From IMG/VR virus record IMGVR_UViG_3300001419_000071, positions 1 to 21,167 of that record: DNA of 21,167 nt; one strand, given 5' to 3'. The translations under genes and the position numbers were made by a program. Source of the stretch: a virus. The stretch's first letter is position 1. Every line of letters begins with the position of its first letter. Below the pieces are notes generated by a model. That model was not told where the DNA came from. It saw only the letters and a program-made list of their open reading frames with translations, and did not search any database. Below are positions 1-5,292 of the stretch, one piece after another.

Positions 1-149
1 CCGCTCAGATCGTAGGTTTGGCCATCAACGAGATAGCGAGGTCCGCCAAAACCAGCAACGCGCTGATGCTTGGCTGAGAGCTTGGCAACCTCATGACCGT
101 TAGCGACCAGTGCCTTGAGTGCTGCGTTGACGGGAATGAACTTGGTCAT
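1..149 (-). CDS. Hypothetical protein, 3' end cut by window edge
   Basis: An open frame starts at an ATG at 149 on the minus strand and runs off the left edge, giving 49 complete codons with no stop. The N-terminus reads MTKFIPVNAALKALVANG. The ATG sits in an AACCATGA context with no Shine-Dalgarno motif, like many genes here. It lies 44 nt downstream of the hairpin and ATGCTGTAT element at 193-230, which suggests its own promoter. I do not recognise the family. The later visible residues (GFGGPRYLVDG) look protein-like, but too little is present to assign a function. Confidence 0.5.
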   Translation of the reverse strand, partial: MTKFIPVNAALKALVANGHEVAKLSAKHQRVAGFGGPRYLVDGQTYDLS

Positions 150-192
150 GGTTTTGATGTGAGAGGTGAGCGTCGCCGCTCTTGGGAGAATC

Positions 193-230
193 ATACAGCA
201 TCACGAAGCAGGGCCTTGATGGCCCTGCTT
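193..230 (-). promoter_or_regulatory. Hairpin followed by ATGCTGTAT element
   Basis: A perfect 10-bp stem (206-215 with 221-230, 5-nt loop) is followed on the minus strand, 4 nt later, by ATGCTGTAT (201-193). The next start codon lies 44 nt beyond. The same order and spacing recur at 1036-1066. The hairpin may end the gene at 242-715. TGCTGTATG could act as an extended -10 element (TGn plus a 4/6 match). The terminator and promoter roles are inferred. Confidence 0.45.
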
Positions 231-241
231 TTGCTTGACAA

Positions 242-715
242 TCAGTTGCCAATGCCGAATCGGCTTTCAGTGGTGATGTGGTGCCAGGTGATGGTGACAC
301 TGGTTTCGCTGCTGGAATCAGCGAAATGCCGCCAGCAACCATTGATGTCAATCTCCTCAGTAGCAGCGGCCTTGCGGATGATCTCTTCGCCTAGTTCGGC
401 GCCAATCAGCCAAGCAATGCTCTCGGGAGAGCGGATTTCCCAAGTGCGACCAAAACTATCCTTCACGTCTGCATGAGCGAGGATGTCATTGATGCGAGCC
501 AGACTCCAGACAATGGTGCCACGAGCTTTAGCGTAGTCCGCCCATTCATCACACTTGCGTTCGCAGATGTCCACCCAAAATTCACGGGGGGCCATGCGGC
601 AGATAACGCGACCAGCCCGAACAGCTTCGCGGATGGCTTCACGGGCACCATCGAGGCCAGTTTCTTCACCCAAGCAGAACTGGGGTTTGCGAATGGAAAG
701 GGGAGTAGTAGGCAT
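242..715 (-). CDS. Hypothetical protein, 157 residues
   Basis: A complete frame of 157 residues starts at the ATG at 715 in an AGCCATGC context. It is soluble in appearance, with no membrane segment. The first half is rich in Arg, Ala and Glu (for example GAREAIREAVRAGRVICRM, residues 21-39). The middle holds a Trp- and Cys-containing stretch, and the C-terminal part (TSVTITWHHITTESRF) looks like beta strands. A sigma70-like promoter with a dyad lies just upstream at 760-788 and a hairpin at 735-750. I do not recognise a family; the even amino-acid use and the upstream signals support a real gene. Confidence 0.7.
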   Translation of the reverse strand: MPTTPLSIRKPQFCLGEETGLDGAREAIREAVRAGRVICRMAPREFWVDICERKCDEWADYAKARGTIVWSLARINDILAHADVKDSFGRTWEIRSPESIAWLIGAELGEEIIRKAAATEEIDINGCWRHFADSSSETSVTITWHHITTESRFGIGN

Positions 716-734
716 GGCTTTAAGGCGGAGAGAA

Positions 735-750
735 GAGGCATCGCTGCCTC
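735..750 (-). terminator. Small GNRA-capped hairpin in 5' leader
   Basis: GAGGCA and TGCCTC pair around a four-base loop that reads GCGA (GNRA type) on the minus strand, followed by TTCTCT. It lies just downstream of the promoter at 760-788, so it would be in the leader of the 242-715 gene. It could also be a weak terminator for the gene at 797-991. The stem is only 6 bp, so confidence is low. Confidence 0.3.
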
Positions 751-759
751 ATGAACGGA

Positions 760-788
760 ATGGTACAGACTTTGACGACAGCCGTCAA
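760..788 (-). promoter_or_regulatory. Sigma70-like promoter with overlapping dyad
   Basis: On the minus strand a TTGACG -35 box (788-783) is separated by 17 bp from a TACCAT -10 box (765-760). The -35 box is one arm of a perfect inverted repeat, TTGACG-n5-CGTCAA (772-788), which could be an operator. It lies just after the stop of the 797-991 gene and about 45 bp before the start at 715, so it probably drives the 242-715 gene. Confidence 0.5.
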
Positions 789-796
789 GCGGCATT

Positions 797-991
797 TCAA
801 CCGTTGACGATGTTGTAGATATATTGCTCAGCCTGCCACTCCTTATCAAAGGCGATGAGACCTTGAGTGTGAATGTGAAGATCAGTGACCTTCTCCCATT
901 CGTACACTTCCCATTGCTGACCCATTTGACGGATGCCCCAGCCGTAGCGCTGGTTTTTGCGATCCTGCTCGATGGCTTGGAGGTGGTTCAT
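797..991 (-). CDS. Hypothetical protein, 64 residues
   Basis: The frame is open upstream to 1132, but the start at 991 is preferred. It has the CACCATGA context and lies 45 nt after the ATGCTGTAT element at 1036-1044, and the extra upstream codons would cross the hairpin at 1047-1066. The product starts MNHLQAIEQDRKNQ and is rich in aromatic and charged residues (WGIRQMGQQWEVYEWEK), which suggests a compact beta fold. The C-terminus (WQAEQYIYNIVNG) may be helical. No family is recognised. Confidence 0.65.
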   Translation of the reverse strand: MNHLQAIEQDRKNQRYGWGIRQMGQQWEVYEWEKVTDLHIHTQGLIAFDKEWQAEQYIYNIVNG

Positions 992-1035
992 GGTGCTTAG
1001 AGAAAGGGGAACGGAGTCGCCTCCGCCCCAAAACA

Positions 1036-1066
1036 ATACAGCATGAAGGCCCCGAGAACGGGGCCT
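1036..1066 (-). promoter_or_regulatory. Hairpin followed by ATGCTGTAT element (second copy)
   Basis: An 8-bp GC-rich stem with a tetraloop (1047-1054 with 1059-1066) is followed on the minus strand by ATGCTGTAT (1044-1036) after 2 nt. The start codon at 991 lies 45 nt further on. Hairpin, element and distance match the copy at 193-230. It probably separates the 1078-1371 gene from the 797-991 gene as a terminator plus promoter; this role is inferred. Confidence 0.45.
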
Positions 1067-1077
1067 GTCACAAAGCG

Positions 1078-1371
1078 TCACACGAAGCTCACTTCTTCTC
1101 CCATCGATTTGATCTTCAATACGCGGTCGCAATCAAATGAACGCCATGCGCCAGGGCCTTTCTTGGCAAGCCTGAAGTCCCTCACGCGAATGATGGAGGG
1201 GGTGGCGTAGTGAATGCCAGCCCCCTTAACCTCGCGGGAATCACGGGGGTTGAAGGTGATGCAACGCTTGGTGCCATCTTTTTTAATGAAATTAACACTC
1301 ACGATGTTGCTGCCGCAATTGACAATAAAGCGCTTGATGATGTCGGTTTTTTGAGCAGAAGAGAGAGCCAT
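1078..1371 (-). CDS. WYL_2/DUF2693-like small protein
   Basis: A 97-residue protein starts at the ATG at 1371 (AACCATGG context). The pattern VSVNFIKKDGTKRCITFNP (residues 24-42), a later VRDF, then WRSFDCDRVLKIK near the C-terminus resembles the WYL_2 (formerly DUF2693) group of small beta-barrel phage proteins. In these, a KKDG turn and a WR-x3-D-x-VL strand are typical. Its biochemical role is not known; the fold suggests nucleic-acid or ligand binding. The gene belongs to the minus-strand accessory cluster, and the hairpin at 1047-1066 lies 12 bp past its stop. A profile search with PF10902 would confirm or refute the assignment. Confidence 0.7.
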   Translation of the reverse strand: MALSSAQKTDIIKRFIVNCGSNIVSVNFIKKDGTKRCITFNPRDSREVKGAGIHYATPSIIRVRDFRLAKKGPGAWRSFDCDRVLKIKSMGEEVSFV

Positions 1372-1465
1372 GGTTCGGAGGTGAAGGATTTTGCAGGTCT
1401 TGATAGAGGCTCATGAAATAACCGTCATAAGCCTCGACGATGGAACGGAATTCAGGGTTGGTCAC
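1292..1465 (-). CDS. Possible overlapping small protein, 57 residues
   Basis: A GTG at 1465 opens a 57-codon frame that bridges the otherwise empty gap between the genes at 1452-1760 and 1078-1371. It overlaps the first by 14 nt and the second by 80 nt. The first 28 residues (including PEFRSIVEAYDGYFMSLYQD) look protein-like, but the remainder overlaps the 1371 gene in another frame and is rich in Cys, His and Gln. It may be a short overlapping gene or a decayed fragment. Confidence 0.3.
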   Translation of the reverse strand: MTNPEFRSIVEAYDGYFMSLYQDLQNPSPPNHGSLFCSKNRHHQALYCQLRQQHREC

Positions 1466-1760
1466 AATCGGCAGACTGAGCCATGATGCCCATCAGGATG
1501 TGCTCAACATAAGCTTTCGTATCGCGAAGCTTCGTCAAGGCTTCGTCGCGCTCTTTGCGAGCCTTCTCAAAAGCAGCAGGGCCTTGTGGGTAGAAGTCCC
1601 GTTCATTGCAGGTGGTTTCTACCAATGCATCGACGGCAGTATCAATGGCCTTGTAGGCGGCGTGGTATTCACGCCAGAGCGTTGCAACACCCGTGCCATT
1701 CAAATGGATGGAGGGGACGGAGGGAGAGGAGGGTGCGGAGGGGATAGCAGTGGTGGTCAT
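1452..1760 (-). CDS. Hypothetical protein with helical C-terminus
   Basis: The preferred start is the ATG at 1760 (AGCCATGA context), giving 102 residues. The frame also permits an ATG at 1799, which would abut the stop of the 1803-2009 gene. A low-complexity Pro/Ser segment (residues 5-16) precedes a charged, probably helical or coiled-coil region (ALVETTCNERDFYPQGP, then KARKERDEALTKLRDTKAYV). No family is recognised. There is no membrane segment. The order and direction fit the surrounding accessory cluster. Confidence 0.6.
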   Translation of the reverse strand: MTTTAIPSAPSSPSVPSIHLNGTGVATLWREYHAAYKAIDTAVDALVETTCNERDFYPQGPAAFEKARKERDEALTKLRDTKAYVEHILMGIMAQSADCDQP

Positions 1761-1802
1761 GGCTTGAAAGAGAAACGACTGCCCTCGCGGGCATGCCATC
1801 AA

Positions 1803-2009
1803 TTATTGAGGACGGGCTGCCGCCTTGTCAAGCGGTTCAACGTGAAAGCCGTTGGCAATGCGGCAATAGCGTTCAGGATGAAGCTTGATGCAGCGCAAGA
1901 AGCCCGAGTGATCGGGCTTCTGCTCAGGGGTGAAGAAGAAGATGGCAGACAAGGATGCTGAGGCTAGGGCCAGGAGCATCCAGGTGGGAACAGCGGAGGG
2001 GCGGTGCAT
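1803..2009 (-). CDS. Small membrane protein
   Basis: The 68-residue product has one hydrophobic segment (about residues 10-27, WMLLALASASLSAIFFF) followed by a polar tail containing CIKLHPERYC. The hydrophobic stretch could be an uncleaved anchor or a signal peptide. The gene begins 3 bp after the stop of the RlpA-like gene and is probably co-transcribed with it, so it may act in or near the cell envelope. A perfect 10-bp hairpin (1898-1907 with 1912-1921) lies inside the coding region and corresponds to the KPDHSGF region. Confidence 0.6.
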   Translation of the reverse strand: MHRPSAVPTWMLLALASASLSAIFFFTPEQKPDHSGFLRCIKLHPERYCRIANGFHVEPLDKAAARPQ

Positions 2010-2012
2010 GAT

Positions 2013-2363
2013 CTAAGCGCGAGAGAAACAAATGTCAGCAATGCCCTGAGAGGGAGGTGCGATGCTGGCGAACGCACCGTAGGACAAATCCAGAGAACGT
2101 CCAGGGATGAATGGTCCGCGATCGTTGACACGCACAACCACTGACCGGCCGTTGGCCTGGTTTACCACCTTGAGCTTGGTGCCCATGGGGAGGTGTCGAT
2201 GTGCAGCAGACAAGCCGTAGGCATTGAATCGTTCGCCACTGGCGGTGGTTCGACCGTGATAACCATCGCCGATGCCGTAGTGCGAAGCCTGGCTGCATGT
2301 GGGGGTTGCTGCCAGGGCAGCAGGGGAGAACAAAACAGACAGAAGGGAAAACAGAGTGAGCAT
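2013..2363 (-). CDS. Secreted RlpA-like double-psi beta-barrel protein
   Basis: The product of 116 residues carries a likely signal peptide (residues 1-18, cut after SPAALA). A double-psi beta-barrel domain follows. Its RlpA-type motifs include ASHYGIGDGYHGRTTASG (residues 26-43), LPMGTKLKVVN, VRVNDRGPF and GRSLDLSYGAF. In bacteria RlpA acts on septal peptidoglycan, and related barrels bind or cleave glycan strands. The frame is open upstream to 2663, but the start at 2363 is chosen because the signal peptide begins there and upstream residues look non-coding. No SPOR domain is present. The first bases upstream are a long C tract and there is no Shine-Dalgarno motif. Possible roles are wall remodelling or superinfection effects; these are inferred. 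Confidence 0.85.
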   Translation of the reverse strand: MLTLFSLLSVLFSPAALAATPTCSQASHYGIGDGYHGRTTASGERFNAYGLSAAHRHLPMGTKLKVVNQANGRSVVVRVNDRGPFIPGRSLDLSYGAFASIAPPSQGIADICFSRA

Positions 2364-2387
2364 TGAAAAGGGGGGGAAACAACTAGA

Positions 2388-2418
2388 GAGAATCGGCCTG
2401 TCTCCAGGCGCGATTCTC
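2388..2418 (-). promoter_or_regulatory. Hairpin in leader of the RlpA-like gene
   Basis: An 8-bp outer stem and a 4-bp inner stem, separated by a small internal loop, are closed by a GAGA (GNRA) tetraloop on the minus strand. The structure ends 24 nt before the start codon at 2363, and a C7 tract lies between them. It could affect translation or RNA stability of the RlpA-like gene. The pairing is visible; the function is not. Confidence 0.45.
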
Positions 2419-2437
2419 CATTGTGCCTTGAATTTGT

Positions 2438-2470
2438 GATCACTGCATGGTTTCCCGTGATACAGTGATC
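2438..2470 (-). promoter_or_regulatory. GATCACTG inverted repeat upstream of the RlpA-like gene
   Basis: GATCACTG (2438-2445) and CAGTGATC (2463-2470) form a perfect 8-bp inverted repeat with a 17-nt spacer, and three further pairs extend it inward. The left arm lies in the palindrome GTGATCAC (2436-2443), and a third related GTGAT lies between the arms. This fits an operator cluster or an RNA hairpin. The rest of 2364-2660 holds no convincing gene; a further GTCAGT/ACTGAC pair lies near 2546-2575. Confidence 0.4.
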
Positions 2471-2664
2471 GAGTGAGTCGGTCCTGGCCGCTTAATTGCT
2501 GCCCACCGCAAGGTGCCGCGAGGATGGACGGGTCTGGAGAGGAGGTCAGTGCCAAGCGCATCGCAAGGACTGACGAGGGGTTAAATGGTTCCCCTGAGAG
2601 ACTGCTCTCCCCATCTTGAGATTGGATGGACAAAGGGCTTATCGGAGGCTCACAAACAATCAAA

Positions 2665-2688
2665 AAGGGGGGGCTCAGGCCCCCCTTT
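2665..2688. terminator. Strong bidirectional rho-independent terminator
   Basis: A G/C-rich stem of about 10 bp with a TCAG loop is flanked by an A tract on the left and a T-rich tract on the right. On the plus strand CTTTCTTT follows; on the minus strand TTTTTGATTG follows. It would stop minus-strand transcription from the 2821-3426 gene before the RlpA leader, and any plus-strand reading into 2704. Confidence 0.75.
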
Positions 2689-2703
2689 CTTTATGATTGA
2701 TAT

Positions 2704-2868
2704 ATGCAGCCGCTCACGCCAGAAGAAGAGAAAGAACGTCTGGCTCGATGGCTTAGAGACGGGGAGGCCTGGCTTCCTGAGCGAGTTAAGATGATGGCTT
2801 CACAATATTTTTGTGAAGCTTTACCTGCCGTTTCCTTCCCTGCCGGCAGTGAGGGCCGTGGTGCGTGA
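2704..2868 (+). CDS. Possible small charged protein, 54 residues
   Basis: An ATG at 2704 starts a 54-residue frame on the plus strand. The first half (including LTPEEEKERLARWLRDGEAW) is a convincing amphipathic helix-like sequence. The last part overlaps the 3' end of the minus-strand gene at 2821-3426 by 48 bp and looks less protein-like. It begins 15 bp beyond the terminator at 2665-2688, so it would need its own promoter; I see no clear one. No family is recognised. Confidence 0.4.
   Translation: MQPLTPEEEKERLARWLRDGEAWLPERVKMMASQYFCEALPAVSFPAGSEGRGA
2797..2819. terminator. Hairpin at the 3' end of the 2821-3426 gene
   Basis: GCTTCACAA and TTGTGAAGC form a perfect 9-bp stem with a TATTT loop, ending one base past the minus-strand stop at 2821. 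It lacks a T tract on the minus strand, so it may be a 3' stabiliser or part of a two-step terminator together with the hairpin at 2665-2688. Confidence 0.4.
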
Positions 2869-3426
2869 GCCACGGCTCAGCAGGAAATGTTTGGTGCTGT
2901 TTTGTTCCCGCAATTGCCGCACCAGGCGAGCGGCATGCTTCCCCCCTGGCAATGGCTTGTCACGCCATGCAACAGCCAGACAATGAATGTCGCCTAAGGG
3001 TTCCAGAACAGCGTGGCGGTTCGTGCGATCCAACAATGCTTGACAAGCGGCACGGCGCAGCTTAGATAGTGGGGCTGCTGGCTCCTCTAGTTCCACGCGA
3101 GCGAAGTCGGCCAGCTCAGACAAATCTTCAAGACTGTCTGTGCTGACTACAAAATGCTTGCCGCGTTTGCGGAATTTTGTCCATGCGGGGTGGAGATTCT
3201 CTTCGGCCATTCGCATGGCCTCATCGGCTAACACCGGAGGGATGCAGATGTCCACTCTTCGTGCAGCGGATGTGTAGTTCATTTGAACCAAGTCCAAGAC
3301 GGAGGGCAATTGGATGCCATGGATGGATGCACCCAGGCAATTGTTGTCCTGCCCCAGTACGGCGGCCCCAGAAGCTGGCAGCCGGGCGGCAGTGTGTTCA
3401 ACCAGCTCACCTTCAGCCGTCGCCAT
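2821..3426 (-). CDS. Hypothetical protein, 201 or 153 residues
   Basis: The frame is open from an ATG at 3426 (201 residues), with an alternative ATG at 3282 (153 residues, MNYTSAARRVDI). The core is well formed: residues following the second start include a strand-like VDICIPPV, helices in LADEAMRMAEENLHP and SLEDLSELADFARVELEEP, and a basic C-terminus. This could be a compact nucleic-acid-binding or structural fold, but no family is recognised. The first 48 residues are Ala/Gly rich and less certain. A 21-bp tandem repeat lies 54 bp upstream of the longer start at 3480-3521. Start choice is unresolved. Confidence 0.65.
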   Translation of the reverse strand: MATAEGELVEHTAARLPASGAAVLGQDNNCLGASIHGIQLPSVLDLVQMNYTSAARRVDICIPPVLADEAMRMAEENLHPAWTKFRKRGKHFVVSTDSLEDLSELADFARVELEEPAAPLSKLRRAACQALLDRTNRHAVLEPLGDIHCLAVAWRDKPLPGGKHAARLVRQLREQNSTKHFLLSRGSRTTALTAGREGNGR

Positions 3427-3479
3427 TGGAACTGGCCACCACTGGAAGTGATATCAATGCAAGGCAATAGGCTATAAAG

Positions 3480-3521
3480 CCAATACAAAGCTAGCCGGAC
3501 CCAATACAAAGTCAACCGGAC
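3480..3521 (-). repeat. Two-copy 21-bp tandem repeat in an intergenic region
   Basis: Two direct copies of 21 bp (3480-3500 and 3501-3521) share 18 positions; each reads CCAATACAAAG then four variable bases then CCGGAC. On the minus strand each contains CTTTGTATTGG. The period equals two helical turns, which suits protein binding. The 10-mer GCCAATACAA at 3479-3488 recurs exactly at 5677-5686, over the -35 box of another minus-strand promoter. The region lies between the stop at 3523 and the start at 3426. Confidence 0.55.
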
Positions 3522-3522
3522 C

Positions 3523-3966
3523 TTAGTCATTGTCAGCATCTCCACGCTGATTGTATGCATCGTTCACACAACCAATGGCCAGCTCACAAACCATGTCACG
3601 CCAGGATTCATGACCACTGAAACTTGCCACCACTTCAAAATTAGTCATGCATTGACTAATGCGAGTGGCGTCCATTGTGGTGGACAATGCTGCGTGGGTG
3701 TTTTCGTGGGCTACAAGCTCTTCAATGTAGGTGGTGTGTATGGCAAACCATTTCCCCATGCAAAACAAGGCAATCTGTCTCAGGGCTTCGTCGCCGTATT
3801 GTTCGACGAGATCGCCAATTTGATCGCTCAGCTCAGGTGGCACTGCAACGAGATGGGGATCCTCGAAATGTTCGGTGATGAATTGCTCGACGTTGGGGCG
3901 CTGGGAAGTCTTGGCTTCCCGCGCCTTACGCAAGAATTCATTGACGCTGTCAAAAGAAGAAGACAA
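3523..3966 (-). CDS. Hypothetical protein, 147 residues
   Basis: The 147-residue acidic protein begins MSSSFDSVNEFLRKARE and ends in GDADND. It appears mostly helical, with segments such as DQIGDLVEQYGDEALRQIAL and IEELVAHENTHAALSTT. There is no membrane segment or clear catalytic motif. It follows the HTH/coiled-coil protein by 45 bp in the same direction and is probably part of that transcription unit. I do not recognise the family. Confidence 0.7.
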   Translation of the reverse strand: MSSSFDSVNEFLRKAREAKTSQRPNVEQFITEHFEDPHLVAVPPELSDQIGDLVEQYGDEALRQIALFCMGKWFAIHTTYIEELVAHENTHAALSTTMDATRISQCMTNFEVVASFSGHESWRDMVCELAIGCVNDAYNQRGDADND

Positions 3967-4011
3967 AAGAAAATTGCGACAAACCCATGCTGCCGACGAT
4001 AGTCAATCTCG

Positions 4012-4773
4012 TCAATAGTTGTCTTGTTGAAGATTTGGTAAAGCTTGGCCTTCAGGGCCAAGCTCTGGTTCTTCCTTCACATCGAAACTTACACCGTCAG
4101 TATCCTGCGACACGTCTTCGGCTTGCACGGGAAATGCTCCATCTCGCAAGTCTTCAGCTTTTTTTAATTCTTTCTCCTTGTCAATAGTTTTGGAAAGATC
4201 CTGCAGAAACTGGCGGTAGCTCTTATCTTGATTTTCCTCACGCTTCAATTCATGCAGTCCCAAGAGTTTTGCTTGCTCAACAAGAGAATTCTTTGCGACA
4301 TTCAAGAAACCATGATCGCCAGCGCTTTCTTCAATGCGAATGATGGTGCTTGATTTATCTGCATCGCCATCTTGAATGGTGGTCGTTTTCTTGCGCTTAC
4401 TCTCCTCAAACCCCTTCATCGCTTCTTCTTTCAAGTCCATTTGCTCTTTCAGCAGACGTGCCCTATGCACGTCTGCGGAGGCAAGCAGTTTTTCCGTGTA
4501 CAGCTCACGATTGTGATTCCTGTCAGCATTGACAGTTTCTTTTGAAAGCTTCAGGACATTCGCAATCTGTCGATTGCTCATTCTTGCGGCTAATAGCTCT
4601 TGCACCATATATCGCCGCAAGCCAAGCATATCCTTAGACAAGGCAATGCCTGGTTTGCATTTTGCTCGAATCTTTTCGATGTCCTCGGGAGAAAGTCCTG
4701 CCTCGAGCAGGACTTTCGTTCCATAGGCCAATTCCTGCTCGGAATCCTTAAATTCGATGTCAGGACGAGGCAT
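4012..4773 (-). CDS. HTH and coiled-coil protein, possibly small terminase subunit
   Basis: The 253-residue protein contains a helix-turn-helix at about residues 65-90 (MSNRQIANVLKLSKETVN). A long charged, coiled-coil-like region follows, then a segment NVAKNSLVEQAKLLGLHELK. An N-terminal HTH plus a late 'A...QAKLLGL' helix is common in phage small terminase subunits, which bind the packaging start. The C-terminus is acidic. The start overlaps the stop of the upstream gene by one base (TAATG), so translation is probably coupled. No large terminase gene follows in this window, so a transcription regulator or other DNA-binding role remains possible. A search against TerS profiles or a structure prediction would decide. 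Confidence 0.6.
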   Translation of the reverse strand: MPRPDIEFKDSEQELAYGTKVLLEAGLSPEDIEKIRAKCKPGIALSKDMLGLRRYMVQELLAARMSNRQIANVLKLSKETVNADRNHNRELYTEKLLASADVHRARLLKEQMDLKEEAMKGFEESKRKKTTTIQDGDADKSSTIIRIEESAGDHGFLNVAKNSLVEQAKLLGLHELKREENQDKSYRQFLQDLSKTIDKEKELKKAEDLRDGAFPVQAEDVSQDTDGVSFDVKEEPELGPEGQALPNLQQDNY

Positions 4774-5009
4774 TACTTTTCAGTTTTAATGTTTGCATTA
4801 AATTCATTATCTATAAGATCTTGAATTGCTTGCAGACTATTTCGCCAATGCCGTTCGCCTTGTGGGCTCACGGCACCGTACAGATAGCGCGGTGAGGGCT
4901 GAGGACCACGGGAAGGCCTAGAGAATCCGTGATGAATGCGACAGATAATTTCTACGCCATTGTGATCAATGGAAGGCAGCGCTTCTACGGGCTTGGGCGG
5001 CTTGAGCAT
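4773..5009 (-). CDS. Hypothetical protein, 78 residues
   Basis: The preferred start is the ATG at 5009 (GGCCATGC context); a TTG at 5015 would add two residues. The short protein begins with a Pro-rich stretch, followed by VEIICRIHHGFSRPSRG and SPRYLYGAVSPQGERHW, then a helical end (LQAIQDLIDNEFNANI). The layout suggests a small beta-hairpin plus helix fold. It is the first gene of the unit that contains the HTH/coiled-coil protein, and its stop overlaps that start by one base. A promoter at 5177-5205 and a structured leader of about 160 nt precede it. No family is recognised. Confidence 0.7.
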   Translation of the reverse strand: MLKPPKPVEALPSIDHNGVEIICRIHHGFSRPSRGPQPSPRYLYGAVSPQGERHWRNSLQAIQDLIDNEFNANIKTEK

Positions 5010-5170
5010 GGCCAATACTTATGACTGGCACATGATGGCAGATAATTTCTGCTTGGGCATGCTCGTACGCCGCCTTTGGGGCGGCTCCCTCGCCCAGACA
5101 GCGATGGGAAGGAACAGCCGCTCCTCGTCAAGATCGTCGAGTAACGAGCAAGCGAGGGCTAGCCGTCCCG
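5010..5170 (-). ncRNA. Candidate structured leader RNA
   Basis: This GC-rich stretch between the promoter at 5177-5205 and the start at 5009 would be transcribed as a leader of about 160 nt. Visible pairings are CCCTCGC (5087-5093) with GCGAGGG (5152-5158), which GGCT (5083-5086) with AGCC (5161-5164) extends after a 2-nt bulge. A GCCGCC/GGCGGC hairpin (5069-5074 with 5080-5085) shares bases with that extension, so the two helices compete. GCTCGT (5061-5066) can pair with ACGAGC (5144-5149), crossing the first helix as a pseudoknot. These features suit a cis-regulatory RNA, but no known riboswitch class is recognised. The plus-strand frame at 5008-5214 was judged spurious. Confidence 0.4.
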
Positions 5171-5176
5171 GTTTTG

Positions 5177-5205
5177 AGGGTAAAGGGGAGACTCACTTTT
5201 GTCAA
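5177..5205 (-). promoter_or_regulatory. Sigma70-like promoter, TTGACA-17-TACCCT
   Basis: On the minus strand a perfect -35 box TTGACA (5205-5200) is followed after 17 bp by TACCCT (5182-5177). It overlaps a perfect dyad, TTGTCA-n7-TGACAA (5199-5217), that could bind a repressor. It points toward the start at 5009 and would drive the unit 4773-5009, 4012-4773 and 3523-3966. Confidence 0.6.
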
Positions 5206-5292
5206 CCCTTATGACAATGCTGAGACTGCACTAAGGCCAGCAGACGCTGTAATCCGTTGCAGCGACTATGGGGAGGTCCATTTTTCCCTCGC

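Noticed and set aside
2364-2663. N-terminal extension of the RlpA-like frame
   Set aside because: The signal peptide starts at 2363, and the extension has no protein-like character and overlaps inverted repeats.
2585-2794. Plus-strand frame across the terminator at 2665-2688
   Set aside because: It crosses a strong terminator and its residues after the hairpin are a shifted reading of the frame at 2704-2868.
3279-3560. Minus-strand frame crossing the tandem repeat
   Set aside because: It reads through the 21-bp repeat and the stop of the upstream gene, and its residues (Trp/Leu/Pro rich) look like a shadow of the 2821-3426 gene.
5008-5214. Plus-strand frame of 68 residues starting MANTYDWH
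   Set aside because: It overlaps the structured leader and promoter of the minus-strand unit, is rich in Ser/Arg low complexity, and shares its start with the opposite gene's CATG; leader RNA explains the region better.
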